Part shown: in pieces, positions 20,301 through 28,547 of the stretch
Position numbering within the stretch: position 1 is the first letter of the stretch
How the letters are laid out: every line of letters starts with the position of its first letter
Assembly: GCA_017432545.1 (NCBI GenBank)
Contig: JAFRJA010000057.1
Coordinates: 1 to 64,000 of the forward strand
Length of the DNA stretch: 64,000 nucleotides
Direction: 5' to 3'
Origin: Erysipelotrichaceae bacterium
GTDB taxonomy: Bacteria > Bacillota_I > Bacilli_A > Erysipelotrichales > Erysipelotrichaceae
Notes under the pieces: generated by a model
Seen by the model: only the letters and a program-made list of their open reading frames with translations
Databases searched by the model: none
What the model was told of the DNA's origin: nothing
Made by a program: the position numbers and the translations under genes

Positions 20301-20700
20301 GTTCCAGAAGTCCTACTCTTTCAAGAGCGTCTTTGGCGCGCTGCTTTCTTTCTTTGGCACTGATACCACCGATCGTCAAAGCCAGCTCAACATTGCGAAG
20401 CACACTCTGATGCGGGATCAGGTTATATGATTGAAAGACAAAACCGACGGTATGATTGCGATAGGTATCCCAGTCTCTGTCCTTGTAGTTTTTGGTCGAG
20501 ACATTGTTTATGATCAGATCACCTTCATCATATCTGTCCAGTCCGCCGATGATGTTTAAAAGGGTCGTCTTGCCCGATCCTGAGGGACCGAGAATGGCGA
20601 CGAATTCGTTGTCACGCAGATTTAAGGAAACATCGTCCAAAGCCTGCTGGATCAGTTCACCGGTCCGATAGGTCTTGAAGATGTGTTTCAGTTGCAGCAT
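17344..20700 (-). CDS. MacB-type ABC transporter, fused ATPase and permease
   Basis: 1118 residues. Residues 1-225 are an ABC ATPase of the LolD/MacB class: Walker A GPSGSGKTT near 38, signature LSGGQMQRVAIARAL near 143, Walker B ILLADEPTGALD near 163. A membrane helix near 265 is followed by a roughly 700-residue extracytoplasmic region, and an FtsX-like permease domain with three helices fills residues 990-1110. Fused exporters of this kind are common in Firmicutes and may move peptides, lipids or signals, or act as mechanotransmitters. TAAAAT with a TGn extension (20707-20712) lies 6 bases before the ATG and no Shine-Dalgarno is seen. Cargo unknown. Confidence 0.9.
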   Translation of the reverse strand: MLQLKHIFKTYRTGELIQQALDDVSLNLRDNEFVAILGPSGSGKTTLLNIIGGLDRYDEGDLIINNVSTKNYKDRDWDTYRNHTVGFVFQSYNLIPHQSVLRNVELALTIGGISAKERKQRAKDALERVGLLEHTHKRPNQLSGGQMQRVAIARALVNNPDILLADEPTGALDSKTSIQVMELLKEVAKDRLVVMVTHNPELANTYANRIIKLKDGHITSDTNPFEVPEVPLNDKPAKVKKARMSYLTSLSLSFNNLLTKKGRTILTAFAGSIGIIGIALILALSTGFQNYIDEIQEDTMSSYPLTIQSETSNIFGALLSSRIETNEETDDDLVREQMMITSMMNSVGSNDLKSFKEWLENNRELYGDDLTNIVYTYSISPRIYTRDVTGAIVQLNPNTLMSSIYSDSAASLLTSISSSSSMGVFTEYDIEKVKENCELIKGEWPDSYDEVIIVLSEKGKIPDLLVYSLGLRDNSELKTLISDVMSGSETKIKNEPMTFTYEDLMNVKLKLVDVSDLYKYNDKYNTYEDMSDDRVFMNKVFDNGETLKITGVAYTTGDNSSMAGVIYSHDLIRHVINMASESALVNKQLSDKDTDVFSGNSFDEENKKSDLDFNDMISVDEDMLKNAFKINISADDFAFDTLSEDQMQTIVMNSANTAAQAIVNGPDKTTLISLFTLLNSTMLNNYINDYEKIPDVIRTEETIVDDQTVITKYLLIKDEELQNIRNSINGESYKTALLNILNNLPEGMDVPAEIASMLKMMFTDEDYAGMATDVCHMFDIYFNTLKTTPGYNGEDNSIPYDDSDPNNIRYGTIGLSRNILIATALSDESALSNTTAIINKLMNQYVVAMIAGQIGMATAKMLEPMMESFSSLGDLFNEDFMTVDTDAFAKAFNFNMDEDELSRLMSSMLTSSSASYSNNLINLGYQDLDDPTTISLYFKDFDAKEHFLSLLDDYNDKAIDEDHKIKYTDITGILMSSVQTIISGVTYVLIAFVSISLIVSSIMIAVITLISVMERTKEIGILRAMGASKHNVSSIFSAETFIIGLLSGVIGVGTSWLLIIPINKIIHKLTDATKINAVLELRAAIVLVIISVVLTIVAGFIPSKKAAKQDPVIALRSE

Positions 20701-20706
20701 ATCTAG

Positions 20707-20712
20707 ATTTTA
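20707..20712 (-). promoter_or_regulatory. Extended -10 box TGT-TAAAAT, 6 nt before the ATG at 20700
   Basis: On the minus strand the TGn-TAAAAT box ends 6 bases before the start codon, so the predicted transcript begins at the A of the ATG. Confidence 0.55.
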
Positions 20713-20770
20713 ACATTTATAGATTAGTCTTACACGTCTTAAGCATAAAGACAAAACAGGCGGTTGGGCT

Positions 20771-20776
20771 TATAAT
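20771..20776 (+). promoter_or_regulatory. -10 box TATAAT, 7 nt before the ATG at 20784
   Basis: A perfect TATAAT with AAGACA 17 bases upstream (20748-20753). The predicted leader is 0-1 base and no Shine-Dalgarno exists. Confidence 0.65.
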
Positions 20777-20783
20777 AGTTTCG

Positions 20784-21119
20784 ATGAGAAACAAATATAA
20801 AAGCTGTGGTCTGGACTATGACCTGATCATTGAAAAATTTCCTGACCTCAATCATTATGAAGAGACAGTAAATGCTTATCTTGATGATGAGTTTTTCAAG
20901 GATCTCAAAGGGATGCTGGAGAATGAAGATTATGCGATGGCTAAGGATGCTGTCAAAGGTCTCTACATTCTGGCGAGTGAATTATGTCTGTTCCCTTTAT
21001 ATGAAAAACTGCTGGAGATCTATGAAGATCTGGAGTATGAAGAATATAAGAATGTCATGACTCACTACGATGAGATGATGGTCACTTACGAAAAGATCAG
21101 AGGTATCTTTAATGCGTGA
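20784..21119 (+). CDS. Hypothetical protein upstream of mnmG
   Basis: 111 residues, acidic and probably all helical, with no signal peptide, membrane segment or family I recognise. It overlaps the start of mnmG by 8 bases, so the two are co-translated. A perfect -10 box sits 7 bases before its ATG with no Shine-Dalgarno, making this one of the best leaderless candidates of the window. Confidence 0.65.
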   Translation: MRNKYKSCGLDYDLIIEKFPDLNHYEETVNAYLDDEFFKDLKGMLENEDYAMAKDAVKGLYILASELCLFPLYEKLLEIYEDLEYEEYKNVMTHYDEMMVTYEKIRGIFNA

Positions 21120-22974
21120 TTGCGTCGTCGTCGGGGCAGGTCATGCGGGAGTAGAAGCAGCGATGTCTTTAGCTCATGCGGGCAAAGACACCGTTTTAGT
21201 TACGATCAAATTGGATCATATCGCCAAGATGCCCTGCAATCCTTCGATCGGCGGACCAGCTAAAGGTGTAGTCGTTCGAGAGATCGACGCTTTAGGCGGC
21301 GTCATGCCTAAGATCGCGGATAAGACCGCTTTACAGTTCAAGATGCTCAATACGACCAAAGGTCCGGGTGTCTGGAATATGAGAGTACAGTCCGATAAAC
21401 TGGAATACTCTAAGACGATGAAGGAGCTTTGCCTTTCAACTGATAATCTTGAAGTTATCGAAGATATCGTTGAAGAGGTTATCTGTGAAGATGACAAATT
21501 CAAAGCCGTCAGATTACAGAATCACGGTATCATTGAAGCTAAGGCCTGTATCCTTACGACCGGTACCTATATGGCTTCAACTGTCATGATCTCTTCTGAT
21601 ACGAGATCCGAAGGACCGGATGGTGACAAGACGACCAAGAATCTTTCTCTTTCTTTAGCTTCTTTAGGCCTTAAACTGTTCAGACTCAAGACCGGTACAC
21701 CGCCAAGAGTCTTAACTTCTTCGATCGATTTTTCGAAAACGAAATATGAACCGGGAGCTGATCACTTCTTACATTTCTCAGAAGAAACAAAGCAAGAAGA
21801 TGTTCGTCCTTTGAATGAACAGATACCGTGTTATCTGACATATACGACAGCGGAAACACTTGAAATAATCAAAGAAAACCTCAATCGTTCTTCGATGTAT
21901 TCCGGAGTAGTAAAAGGTGTCGGCCCGCGTTATTGTCCGTCCATTGAAGACAAGGTCGTACGTTTTGCGGATAAAGAAAGACATCAGCTGTTCTTAGAAC
22001 CTGAATCACTTTCTTTGAATACGACTTATGTCCAGGGCTTTTCAACGTCCATGCCTCGAGATGTACAAGAGAAGATGGTCCATTCATTAATCGGTTTAGA
22101 GAATGCCGAGATCATTAAATATGCCTATGCGATCGAATATGATGCGATCGATCCTTTACAGGTCAAGGCTTCTTTGGAATTAAAGAAGATAGAGAATCTT
22201 TTTATTGGTGGTCAGATCTTAGGAACCTCCGGATATGAGGAAGCAGCCGGATTGGGACTTATGGCTGGTATCAATGTCAGAAGAAAACTTGATGGCTTGG
22301 AGCCACTCATTCTGAAGAGAGATGAATCATATATCGGTGTCATGATCGATGATCTGGTCACCAAGGGAACAAATGAGCCATACAGACTGTTAACTTCCAG
22401 AGCGGAATACAGATTACTGTTGAGACACGACAATGCGGATCAGCGTCTGATCCGATATGGTTATGAGAATAAACTGATAAGTGAAGAAAGATATAACCGA
22501 TATCTCAAAAAGATGGAAGATATCGCTTCTTTAAAGGATTATTTGAAGGATGCCAAGGTCGATAAGGACAGTGGCATCAATGAATATCTGAATACTCTTG
22601 GTTTCAATAATGAGACCGGTTCCCATAACGCCTATGAGCTGCTTAAAAGGCCGGGCGTGAAGTTAAAAGAGATACTGAAATATCTGAATGAAGAATATGA
22701 TGATGAGATAGTTGATCAGGTCGAGATCGAGATCAAGTATGAAGGCTATATCGAAAAGGCCCGTAAAGAAGCAGATCGCATGCGCAAGATGGACAATATC
22801 CGTTTAGCAGAAGATATCGATTATCTGCATCTCGATAATCTGGCTTTGGAGGCCAGGCAGAAACTTGATAAGATCAGACCGGCTTCTTTGGGACAGGCTT
22901 CCAGGATCTCGGGTATCAATCCAAGCGATCTTCAGGTCTTGGCTATCTATCTGAAACAGAGGAACAACTCTTAA
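21112..22974 (+). CDS. mnmG: tRNA uridine-5-carboxymethylaminomethyl modification enzyme MnmG (GidA)
   Basis: 620 residues, full length for MnmG. The FAD-binding GAGHAGVEAA motif starts at residue 8, the family signature with PCNPSIGG and EIDALGG lies near 41-65, and the second signature RYCPSIEDK lies near 275. With MnmE it modifies the wobble uridine of several tRNAs. In many Firmicutes mnmG is next to mnmE, which is absent here; instead a small unknown gene overlaps its start. Confidence 0.96.
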   Translation: MRDCVVVGAGHAGVEAAMSLAHAGKDTVLVTIKLDHIAKMPCNPSIGGPAKGVVVREIDALGGVMPKIADKTALQFKMLNTTKGPGVWNMRVQSDKLEYSKTMKELCLSTDNLEVIEDIVEEVICEDDKFKAVRLQNHGIIEAKACILTTGTYMASTVMISSDTRSEGPDGDKTTKNLSLSLASLGLKLFRLKTGTPPRVLTSSIDFSKTKYEPGADHFLHFSEETKQEDVRPLNEQIPCYLTYTTAETLEIIKENLNRSSMYSGVVKGVGPRYCPSIEDKVVRFADKERHQLFLEPESLSLNTTYVQGFSTSMPRDVQEKMVHSLIGLENAEIIKYAYAIEYDAIDPLQVKASLELKKIENLFIGGQILGTSGYEEAAGLGLMAGINVRRKLDGLEPLILKRDESYIGVMIDDLVTKGTNEPYRLLTSRAEYRLLLRHDNADQRLIRYGYENKLISEERYNRYLKKMEDIASLKDYLKDAKVDKDSGINEYLNTLGFNNETGSHNAYELLKRPGVKLKEILKYLNEEYDDEIVDQVEIEIKYEGYIEKARKEADRMRKMDNIRLAEDIDYLHLDNLALEARQKLDKIRPASLGQASRISGINPSDLQVLAIYLKQRNNS

Positions 22975-22984
22975 ATCAAACCAT

Positions 22985-23012
22985 AAAACAATCGTGAATA
23001 TACGGTTGTTTT
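22985..23012 (+). terminator. Terminator after mnmG
   Basis: AAAACAA (22985-22991) and a following CGT pair with ACG and TTGTTTT (23006-23012) and end in a short T run. Confidence 0.65.
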
Positions 23013-23050
23013 CTGATGGTCAACGGATTTTTTGATTAGTTATGATAAAG

Positions 23051-23056
23051 TATAAT
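23051..23056 (+). promoter_or_regulatory. -10 box TATAAT for the AIM24-like gene
   Basis: Perfect TATAAT followed by an AAAGGAGG ribosome site at 23061-23068 and ATG at 23077. No convincing -35 box at 17 bases. Confidence 0.55.
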
Positions 23057-23076
23057 TATAAAAGGAGGACTTTTAA

Positions 23077-23805
23077 ATGAAATATGAAATAATTGGCGGA
23101 CCATTCCCGGCTGCTAACATTACCCTCAATACCGGCGAGTCAGTGAGAACACAATCCGGCGCAATGGCTTGGGCTGATTCCAGTGTTACGATGGAAACCA
23201 ATGCTGAAGGCGGTTTACTGAAGTCAATCGGCAGAATGTTCTCAGGAACCAGCCTGATGTTTGTTACGCATACCGGTACAGAAGATGGTTCCAAGATCAC
23301 TTTCTCTTCTTCTTTCCCAGGCACTATCTTACCTTTCCAGGTCGACAGCGAACATGAATATTTCGCTCAGAAATCAGCTTTCTTAGTAGCTGATCCGGGT
23401 GTTGAAGTTGATGCGACCGTAAACAAGAATTTCTGGGCCGGTTTACTCGGTGGTGAAGGTTTCATCCTGCAGAAATTCTCCGGTGAAGGTACTTTACTGG
23501 CTGAGATCGATGGTTCAGTAGTTGAAGTTGATCTGGCCGCAGGTCAGTCAATCAAGATCGAAACCGGACATGTAGCTTTATTTGAATCAACAGTTTCCTA
23601 CGATGTTGAATCAGTATCCGGTGCGAAGAATATCTTCTTCGGTGGACAGGGATTATTCTTAACTACTCTGACTGGTCCGGGCAAAGTATGGCTGCAGACT
23701 CTGACAGCTCATGATATGGCTCAGAAGCTTTCTCCGTACATTTCTTCATCAAGCGGTGTAAACGTCAGCTCCAGCTCATCATCAAGCGCTTCATCAGGTA
23801 GCTAA
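23077..23805 (+). CDS. AIM24/TIGR00266 family protein
   Basis: 242 residues rich in beta strands and glycine, matching the TIGR00266/AIM24 family, whose fold resembles the trp RNA-binding attenuation protein; bacterial function is unknown. The family opening (about residues 1-30, FPAANITLNTGESV) and the GGEGFILQKFSGEGTL segment near 127-142 are present. The C-terminal 25 residues are a low-complexity serine tail. It stands alone between terminators with a strong ribosome site, so it is probably well expressed. Confidence 0.85.
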   Translation: MKYEIIGGPFPAANITLNTGESVRTQSGAMAWADSSVTMETNAEGGLLKSIGRMFSGTSLMFVTHTGTEDGSKITFSSSFPGTILPFQVDSEHEYFAQKSAFLVADPGVEVDATVNKNFWAGLLGGEGFILQKFSGEGTLLAEIDGSVVEVDLAAGQSIKIETGHVALFESTVSYDVESVSGAKNIFFGGQGLFLTTLTGPGKVWLQTLTAHDMAQKLSPYISSSSGVNVSSSSSSSASSGS

Positions 23806-23815
23806 CAGATAGCAC

Positions 23816-23844
23816 AAAGGACTGTTTAGAAGCAGTCCTTTTTT
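23816..23844 (+). terminator. Terminator after the AIM24-like gene
   Basis: AAAGGACTG (23816-23824) pairs with CAGTCCTTT (23833-23841), followed by T bases. Confidence 0.85.
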
Positions 23845-23856
23845 CTGGTTTGATAG

Positions 23857-23877
23857 AGGTGTTGTAAACACCTTTTT
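23857..23877 (+). terminator. Second hairpin with T run
   Basis: AGGTGTT (23857-23863) and AACACCT (23867-23873) are perfectly complementary around a 3-base loop and are followed by TTTTC. It may be a tandem terminator or a remnant of a leader for the antiterminator gene downstream. Confidence 0.5.
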
Positions 23878-23996
23878 CGTTTGTGAGAGATTTATCTTTC
23901 CTGTTAATTGAATAGTCTTCGTTTGACTAAACCGAAAGCCATTAACTAAACTATTAATAGAAAAGCTGATATTTCTTAGCGTTTTTTAGAAATGCC

Positions 23997-24821
23997 ATGA
24001 AAGTAATTAAAAACATCAATAACAACGTTGCTCAATGTGTCGACTCCAAAGGAAGAGAAGTCGTTGTTTTCGGCAAAGGCGTTGGTTTCTATAAGAGCGG
24101 TGAAGATATACCTTTAGATAAGATCAACCGTACTTTCTACAATATCAAAGATTCTGATTACGGGATCATCCGCAGTATTCCGACCAAGGTCATCAATACG
24201 GCGATCGCCATCGTGGACTCTGTCTCCGATAAGCTTTCCTTGGTCTTTCCTTCTTCATCGGCAATTGCTTTGGCGGACCATCTGCAGTTTGCGATCGAAA
24301 GAAAGGACAAGAATATCTATCTGCCTCAACCTCTTATCCAGGATATCATGCAGCTGTATCCTGATGAGATGAATGCCGCCATGGATGCCTTGGAGATCAT
24401 CCGTCGCATGACCGGAGTAAGACTCCCCCGCCAGGAGGCCGGGACGATCGCGATGCATTTTATCAATGACCGTATCAAGGAAAATGAAAAAAACATCAAC
24501 ACCGTTGATTATATAGAAGAGATCACGGAAATAATTGAAAAGGAATTTTCTAAAAAAATCGACAGGAACAGTTTCAACTACTCCCGTTTCGTGACCCATC
24601 TTGATTATCTGATCAGAAGGCTGATGAACAGTGAACAGATCGAGTCCCAGAATAAGGAGATCTATGATCAGGTCAGGGAAAAATACAAAGAATCGGTAGA
24701 ATGCGCAAATAAGATAAAAGATTATCTGTATGATAAATTTCATATTGAGATAAACAATGAAGAGCTGCTGTATCTTTCGATCCATATAAACAGGCTGATA
24801 AGCAGAATCGACGAACTTTAA
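23997..24821 (+). CDS. licT: BglG/LicT-family transcription antiterminator
   Basis: 274 residues. The N-terminal CAT RNA-binding domain (1-55, IKNINNNVAQCVDSKGRE then GKGVGF) is followed by two PTS regulation domains. The four PRD histidines are visible in DHLQFAI, MHFINDR, THLDYLI and IHINRLI. When PTS phosphorylation shows that its sugar is present, such a protein binds an RNA antiterminator hairpin and blocks a terminator. A matching RNA site lies at 25703-25736, before the DUF871-PTS-GH1 operon. The ATG at 23997 has no Shine-Dalgarno. Promoter uncertain, with TTGACT about 23922. Confidence 0.92.
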   Translation: MKVIKNINNNVAQCVDSKGREVVVFGKGVGFYKSGEDIPLDKINRTFYNIKDSDYGIIRSIPTKVINTAIAIVDSVSDKLSLVFPSSSAIALADHLQFAIERKDKNIYLPQPLIQDIMQLYPDEMNAAMDALEIIRRMTGVRLPRQEAGTIAMHFINDRIKENEKNINTVDYIEEITEIIEKEFSKKIDRNSFNYSRFVTHLDYLIRRLMNSEQIESQNKEIYDQVREKYKESVECANKIKDYLYDKFHIEINNEELLYLSIHINRLISRIDEL

Positions 24822-25491
24822 AGCGGTTTTCTTTGGAAATATAGCAGACCGTTTCGTTAAAAAAGAGGAAACAAAACCTGAACCGAAACCGGATTATCAT
24901 GAACCGCTTCCGGATGTCTATGTCGACGCATCGGATTCATTCCCTTTATCTTATGATTCCTTCAGCGGCTTTAACATGCCTTACGATCAGGATTATATCA
25001 AGTCAACTACCGCTGTTCCAAATGGAAACAATTATGTAATAGATGGTGAAAATATATCCTTCAATCTTCCGGATGACTATTTTATGCTGGAATTCGCAAG
25101 CGAATTCGAAACAGGTTCACGCGGAACAATGGCTTATTCCCGTAACGGTGTACAGCTTAAGGGAAGGATATCAGGAAGTAATGATTATTCAATATCCGGC
25201 AGCATTGATTCCATATCTAACGGTATTACCGGAATTTATGAACTGAATTCTCATTATACTGATAGCGGTAAAACCCATACGACATATCGTATCGAAGAGA
25301 CCGGCATGCAAAAGATCGATCCATCTTCTTTCTGGTTTGAAATCTCCTTAAGTAATGGAAAAGTCACCAAGGTCAGGATCGATCTGATGGGTACTTATAC
25401 TGTACATATCCTGGAAAAATCTGATGATAAAACCATTATTGACAGCACCAACGATTTTGACAGAGGCCTGACGATCAGATTGGTGGATTAA
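24802..25491 (+). pseudogene. N-terminally truncated secreted or anchored protein
   Basis: The frame is open from 24802, inside the end of the antiterminator gene, to the stop at 25489-25491, but the first ATG is at 24976. The roughly 50 codons before it read like real protein: a hydrophobic end, then a proline-rich linker (KPEPKPDYHEPLPD) typical after a membrane anchor. That suggests the start and anchor were lost by a deletion. Residues after 24976 form a 171-residue beta-rich domain of unknown family. If ATG 24976 is used, a short cytoplasmic protein could still be made, but there is no ribosome site. No function assigned. Confidence 0.55.
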
Positions 25492-25547
25492 TAAACGAAG
25501 ACCTTTTTGACGATCGTTGATGAAAAACCTGACTGAAAGAAAGAAAT

Positions 25548-25573
25548 GAAACCTGCCGCTGTTGGCAGGTTTC
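25548..25573 (+). terminator. Intrinsic terminator
   Basis: GAAACCTGCC (25548-25557) pairs perfectly with GGCAGGTTTC (25564-25573), then TTCT. It separates the truncated gene from the sugar operon. Confidence 0.75.
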
Positions 25574-25659
25574 TTCTGATCCAGAGCTCATCACATTTCA
25601 TTAATTAACAGAACAGCTGGATATAATGAAAAATAATTATCAGATTGAGTAAGATCTTA

Positions 25660-25689
25660 TTGACAGTGTTTTAATTTCTGTATTAGTAT
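25660..25689 (+). promoter_or_regulatory. Promoter of the DUF871-PTS-GH1 operon
   Basis: Perfect -35 TTGACA (25660-25665) and -10 TAGTAT (25684-25689) with an 18-base spacer. Transcription would start just before the RNA antiterminator site. Confidence 0.65.
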
Positions 25690-25702
25690 GTAAATAGAAG
25701 TT

Positions 25703-25736
25703 AAGGTTTGTAACTCGAACTCCGAGGCTTATCCTT
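25703..25736 (+). promoter_or_regulatory. RNA antiterminator (RAT) site for the LicT-type protein
   Basis: AAGG, TTTGTAA, CTCG, a 5-base loop, CGAG, GCTTAT, CCTT. This reproduces the LicT/SacY RAT layout (AGG-ATTGTTA-CTGC-loop-GCAG-GCAAAA-CCT): an outer stem, an asymmetric internal loop and an inner stem. Its 3' half overlaps the terminator arm ACTCCG, so the two folds exclude each other. Confidence 0.8.
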
Positions 25737-25785
25737 AAAACAGAAATCCGTTTTTTGTTTTAATGATGTCGCGGAGTTTTTGTTT
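25719..25785 (+). terminator. Conditional terminator under LicT control
   Basis: ACTCCG (25719-25724) pairs with CGGAGT (25772-25777); an inner stem joins TTAAAACA (25735-25742) to TGTTTTAA (25756-25763); a T run TTTTTGTTTT follows. The first arm lies in the RAT loop and inner stem. Confidence 0.75.
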
Positions 25786-25820
25786 TAAGGACAATAATCA
25801 ATTATGCAGGGGAGAAATCA

Positions 25821-26981
25821 ATGTTATCATTAGGCGTTTCGTTATATCCGGAACAGGAAACAAAGCAGGAGATAGAAGAATATCTTTCCTTGGCGAAGAA
25901 GTACGGTTTCAGTAAGATCTTTACTTCAATGTTTTCGGTTGAGGGATCAGTTGAAGAAGTTCTGACTTATTTCAAGGATCTTTGTGATATAGCTCATCGC
26001 TATGATATGGAGGTTTACGGCGATTGTAATGCCCGCTTCTTCATGCAGGTAGGGGCGAGTGCTGATGATCTGTCTTTCTTCAAGAAGATGGGTCTTGATG
26101 TATTGCGACTTGATCTGATGTTCAATGATGAGCGCGATGTGAAGATCGTCAATAATAAGGAAGGCCTGGGTGTGCAGCTTAACGCGTCTTTAGTCGATTC
26201 GGTAAAAAAGATCATTGAATTAGGCGGAGACAAGGAAAGAATCATCGGATCGTATAACTTCTATCCTTTAAGGAATACGGGTGCTGATGATGAGGATATT
26301 ATCGCAACGAATAAATTCTTCAAGGAAGAAGGCATGAAGACCCAGATCTTCATCACTTCCACGAGAAATGGTACTCATGGCCCCTGGCCGATATCGGATG
26401 GACTGCCGACGATCGAAAAAGACAGAGATCTGCCGATCGGTTTACAGGTCAGACACAATCTGGCTCTAGGTTCTGATGAGCTCATTATCGGTAATGCCTT
26501 CGCCAGTGAAGATGAACTAAAGGAAGTTTCCGATACGATGAAACAGATCTATGTCTATGGGGAAGACAGGCCATTCTATTTCCCGGGCATCAGAGATCAG
26601 ATCCCGATCGGCGATATCGAAAGAGTTCCTTTAAGGATAAAACTGGCTGAGGGGGTATCGGATATAGAAAAAGAACTGCTGTTTAAATTTACTAAACATA
26701 ACGTTTCTGAATATATCCATACGATCATCAGGTCAAGATGGGGAAGATTTGATTTCCGTCCTATACCGATAGAAGCAAGAAAATGTGATAAGGAATACTT
26801 TGAAAACGGTGATGTGCTGATCATCAATGATAAGGTAGGGCGTTATAGAGGTGAGGTCCATATCGCCAGAAAGAAGATCAGAAACGATGGAACGATGAAC
26901 TATGCGGGAAGGATCAGAGAAGAAGAAATGTTCTTACTGGATCTCTTGAAGTACAACATGAATTTCGGTTTCATCGAATAA
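25821..26981 (+). CDS. DUF871/MupG family protein (putative 6-phospho-glycosidase)
   Basis: 386 residues of the DUF871 family. S. aureus MupG of this family is a GH170 6-phospho-N-acetylmuramidase that cleaves MurNAc-6-phosphate-GlcNAc after PTS import. A TIM-barrel N-terminal part (about 1-240, opening with GVSLYPEQE) is followed by a small C-terminal domain. Start ATG 25821 with GGGGAG. It is the first gene of an operon with a PTS permease and a GH1 enzyme. The context could equally mean a beta-glucoside pathway, so the natural substrate is open. Confidence 0.85.
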   Translation: MLSLGVSLYPEQETKQEIEEYLSLAKKYGFSKIFTSMFSVEGSVEEVLTYFKDLCDIAHRYDMEVYGDCNARFFMQVGASADDLSFFKKMGLDVLRLDLMFNDERDVKIVNNKEGLGVQLNASLVDSVKKIIELGGDKERIIGSYNFYPLRNTGADDEDIIATNKFFKEEGMKTQIFITSTRNGTHGPWPISDGLPTIEKDRDLPIGLQVRHNLALGSDELIIGNAFASEDELKEVSDTMKQIYVYGEDRPFYFPGIRDQIPIGDIERVPLRIKLAEGVSDIEKELLFKFTKHNVSEYIHTIIRSRWGRFDFRPIPIEARKCDKEYFENGDVLIINDKVGRYRGEVHIARKKIRNDGTMNYAGRIREEEMFLLDLLKYNMNFGFIE

Positions 26982-27053
26982 TCAAGGTTTTAATATCCTG
27001 TTTAAGGGGATATCAAAATAAACATAATTATTTAAAAAGAAAGGAAAAACATT

Positions 27054-28544
27054 ATGGCAAAAACAGAAAAAGATTTTGAGCAACTTGCCTCCTCGATCGT
27101 CGAACTGGTCGGCGGAAAAGACAATATCGCTCATGCCGCTCACTGTCTTACCAGATTACGTATCACTCCGAAAGATACAAGTTTGGTAAAACTGGATGAG
27201 ATCAAGAAACTTGGTGTCATCGGTGCCCAGATGATCGGTGATCAGGTCCAGGTCATCATCGGCAATGACATCACGGAAGTTTATGATGCCTTTGTCAAAG
27301 CATCCGGAGTTGAAAGAGTAGCTGCGATCGATGAGAATCTCGATCCGGAACTCACCAAGAAGAAGAGTGTCAAGGAAGTTCTCGGTTCGATCTTCCCGGC
27401 TATCGTATCCTGTGTGTTCCCGATCTTACCGGCCTTACTGGCTTGCGGTATGCTGCAGTCGATCGTAATGATCCTGACCAACTTCAAGATCGTTCCGGCT
27501 GATTCACCAACTATCGCAACACTAACATGGATCTACAACGTAGCCTTCTATTTCCTGCCGATCTTTGTCGGCTATGCAGCTGCCAAGAGATTCGGCGTCA
27601 AGACGGCAATGGGCCTTCTGATGGGCGCGATCCTTGTTTATCCGACTTTCGTTGAACTGGTCAAAGCCGGTGCCGGCTATACCGTTCCTAATCCGGGTGG
27701 CCCACCAACGGTCGTTCCTGGTACAGGCAATGCCGGATACCTGTTTGGTATTCCTATTTATCCTGGTGATTACACCAGCACGATCATTCCGGTCATCGTC
27801 TGTGTATTCGTTCAGAGCTATGTAGAAAAATTCCTGAACAAGATCGTTCCGAAAAGCATCCGTTTCGTTCTCGTACCGACACTTGAGATCCTGATCATGG
27901 CTCCATTGGCCCTGTTAGTCTTAGCTCCGATCAGCCATAGACTCTCAACTGCCTTTGCTGGATTACTGATCACACTGTTCCATATTCCTGGTTTCGGTCC
28001 GATCCTTATCTGTCTGTTCTCAGCTTTATATCCATTCATCGTCATTACGGGTATGCATTTCAACCTGATGGCAGTGGCCATGGCTATGGGCCAGCAGCTG
28101 GGCAAGAACCCATTAACTTCCGTTGCGGGCTTCCTGTTCCAGTACACTCAGGCTGCCGCCTGTCTGGCTGTCGGTATCAAGGCTAAGGATCCAGAACGCA
28201 AATCACTGGCCTTCTCATGTGCCTTCTCTGATGCCGTTCCGGGTATTTCCGAACCTGGTATGTATGGTATTACCTTCAAATACAAGACACCTTTATATGC
28301 CGCAATGATCGGTTCGGCCGTTGGCGGACTTATCGCTGCCTTGCTGAATGTCGGTGCATACGCCGGTGGTCCACCAAACCTGTTTACCTGGGCAATGTTC
28401 ATCAACCCGGCTCCTGTACCTGATCCAATGGCTGATCTCAAGTATATGATCATCTGTACAGTACTTGGTTCGATCATTTCCTTTGTTGCTACACTCTTCC
28501 TTTACAAGGATGAGGCAGCTGATGCGATCGATAAGGGAGTTTAA
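27054..28544 (+). CDS. PTS EIIBC permease, glucose/beta-glucoside superfamily
   Basis: 496 residues. EIIB occupies about 1-90 with the phospho-accepting Cys in AAHCLTRLR near residue 32; a linker leads to an EIIC domain with about ten membrane segments (from about residue 115). There is no EIIA domain, so phosphate must come from an EIIA-Glc protein encoded elsewhere. The domain make-up is shared by BglP-like, sucrose, trehalose and MurNAc (MurP) permeases. It lies between a DUF871 gene and a GH1 gene and is probably induced through the RAT site. Start ATG 27054 with AAAGGAAA. Confidence 0.9.
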   Translation: MAKTEKDFEQLASSIVELVGGKDNIAHAAHCLTRLRITPKDTSLVKLDEIKKLGVIGAQMIGDQVQVIIGNDITEVYDAFVKASGVERVAAIDENLDPELTKKKSVKEVLGSIFPAIVSCVFPILPALLACGMLQSIVMILTNFKIVPADSPTIATLTWIYNVAFYFLPIFVGYAAAKRFGVKTAMGLLMGAILVYPTFVELVKAGAGYTVPNPGGPPTVVPGTGNAGYLFGIPIYPGDYTSTIIPVIVCVFVQSYVEKFLNKIVPKSIRFVLVPTLEILIMAPLALLVLAPISHRLSTAFAGLLITLFHIPGFGPILICLFSALYPFIVITGMHFNLMAVAMAMGQQLGKNPLTSVAGFLFQYTQAAACLAVGIKAKDPERKSLAFSCAFSDAVPGISEPGMYGITFKYKTPLYAAMIGSAVGGLIAALLNVGAYAGGPPNLFTWAMFINPAPVPDPMADLKYMIICTVLGSIISFVATLFLYKDEAADAIDKGV

Positions 28545-28547
28545 TAA

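Larger units (their letters stand above)
25495..25820 (+). other. Leader region of the carbohydrate operon, no gene
   Basis: 326 bases holding, in order, the terminator of the truncated gene, a promoter, the antiterminator RNA site and its competing terminator, and the ribosome site for the DUF871 gene. No coding frame is supported. Confidence 0.7.

Noticed and set aside
24255-24785. Minus-strand 176-residue frame
   Set aside because: Antisense shadow of the LicT-type gene, whose domains are clear on the plus strand.
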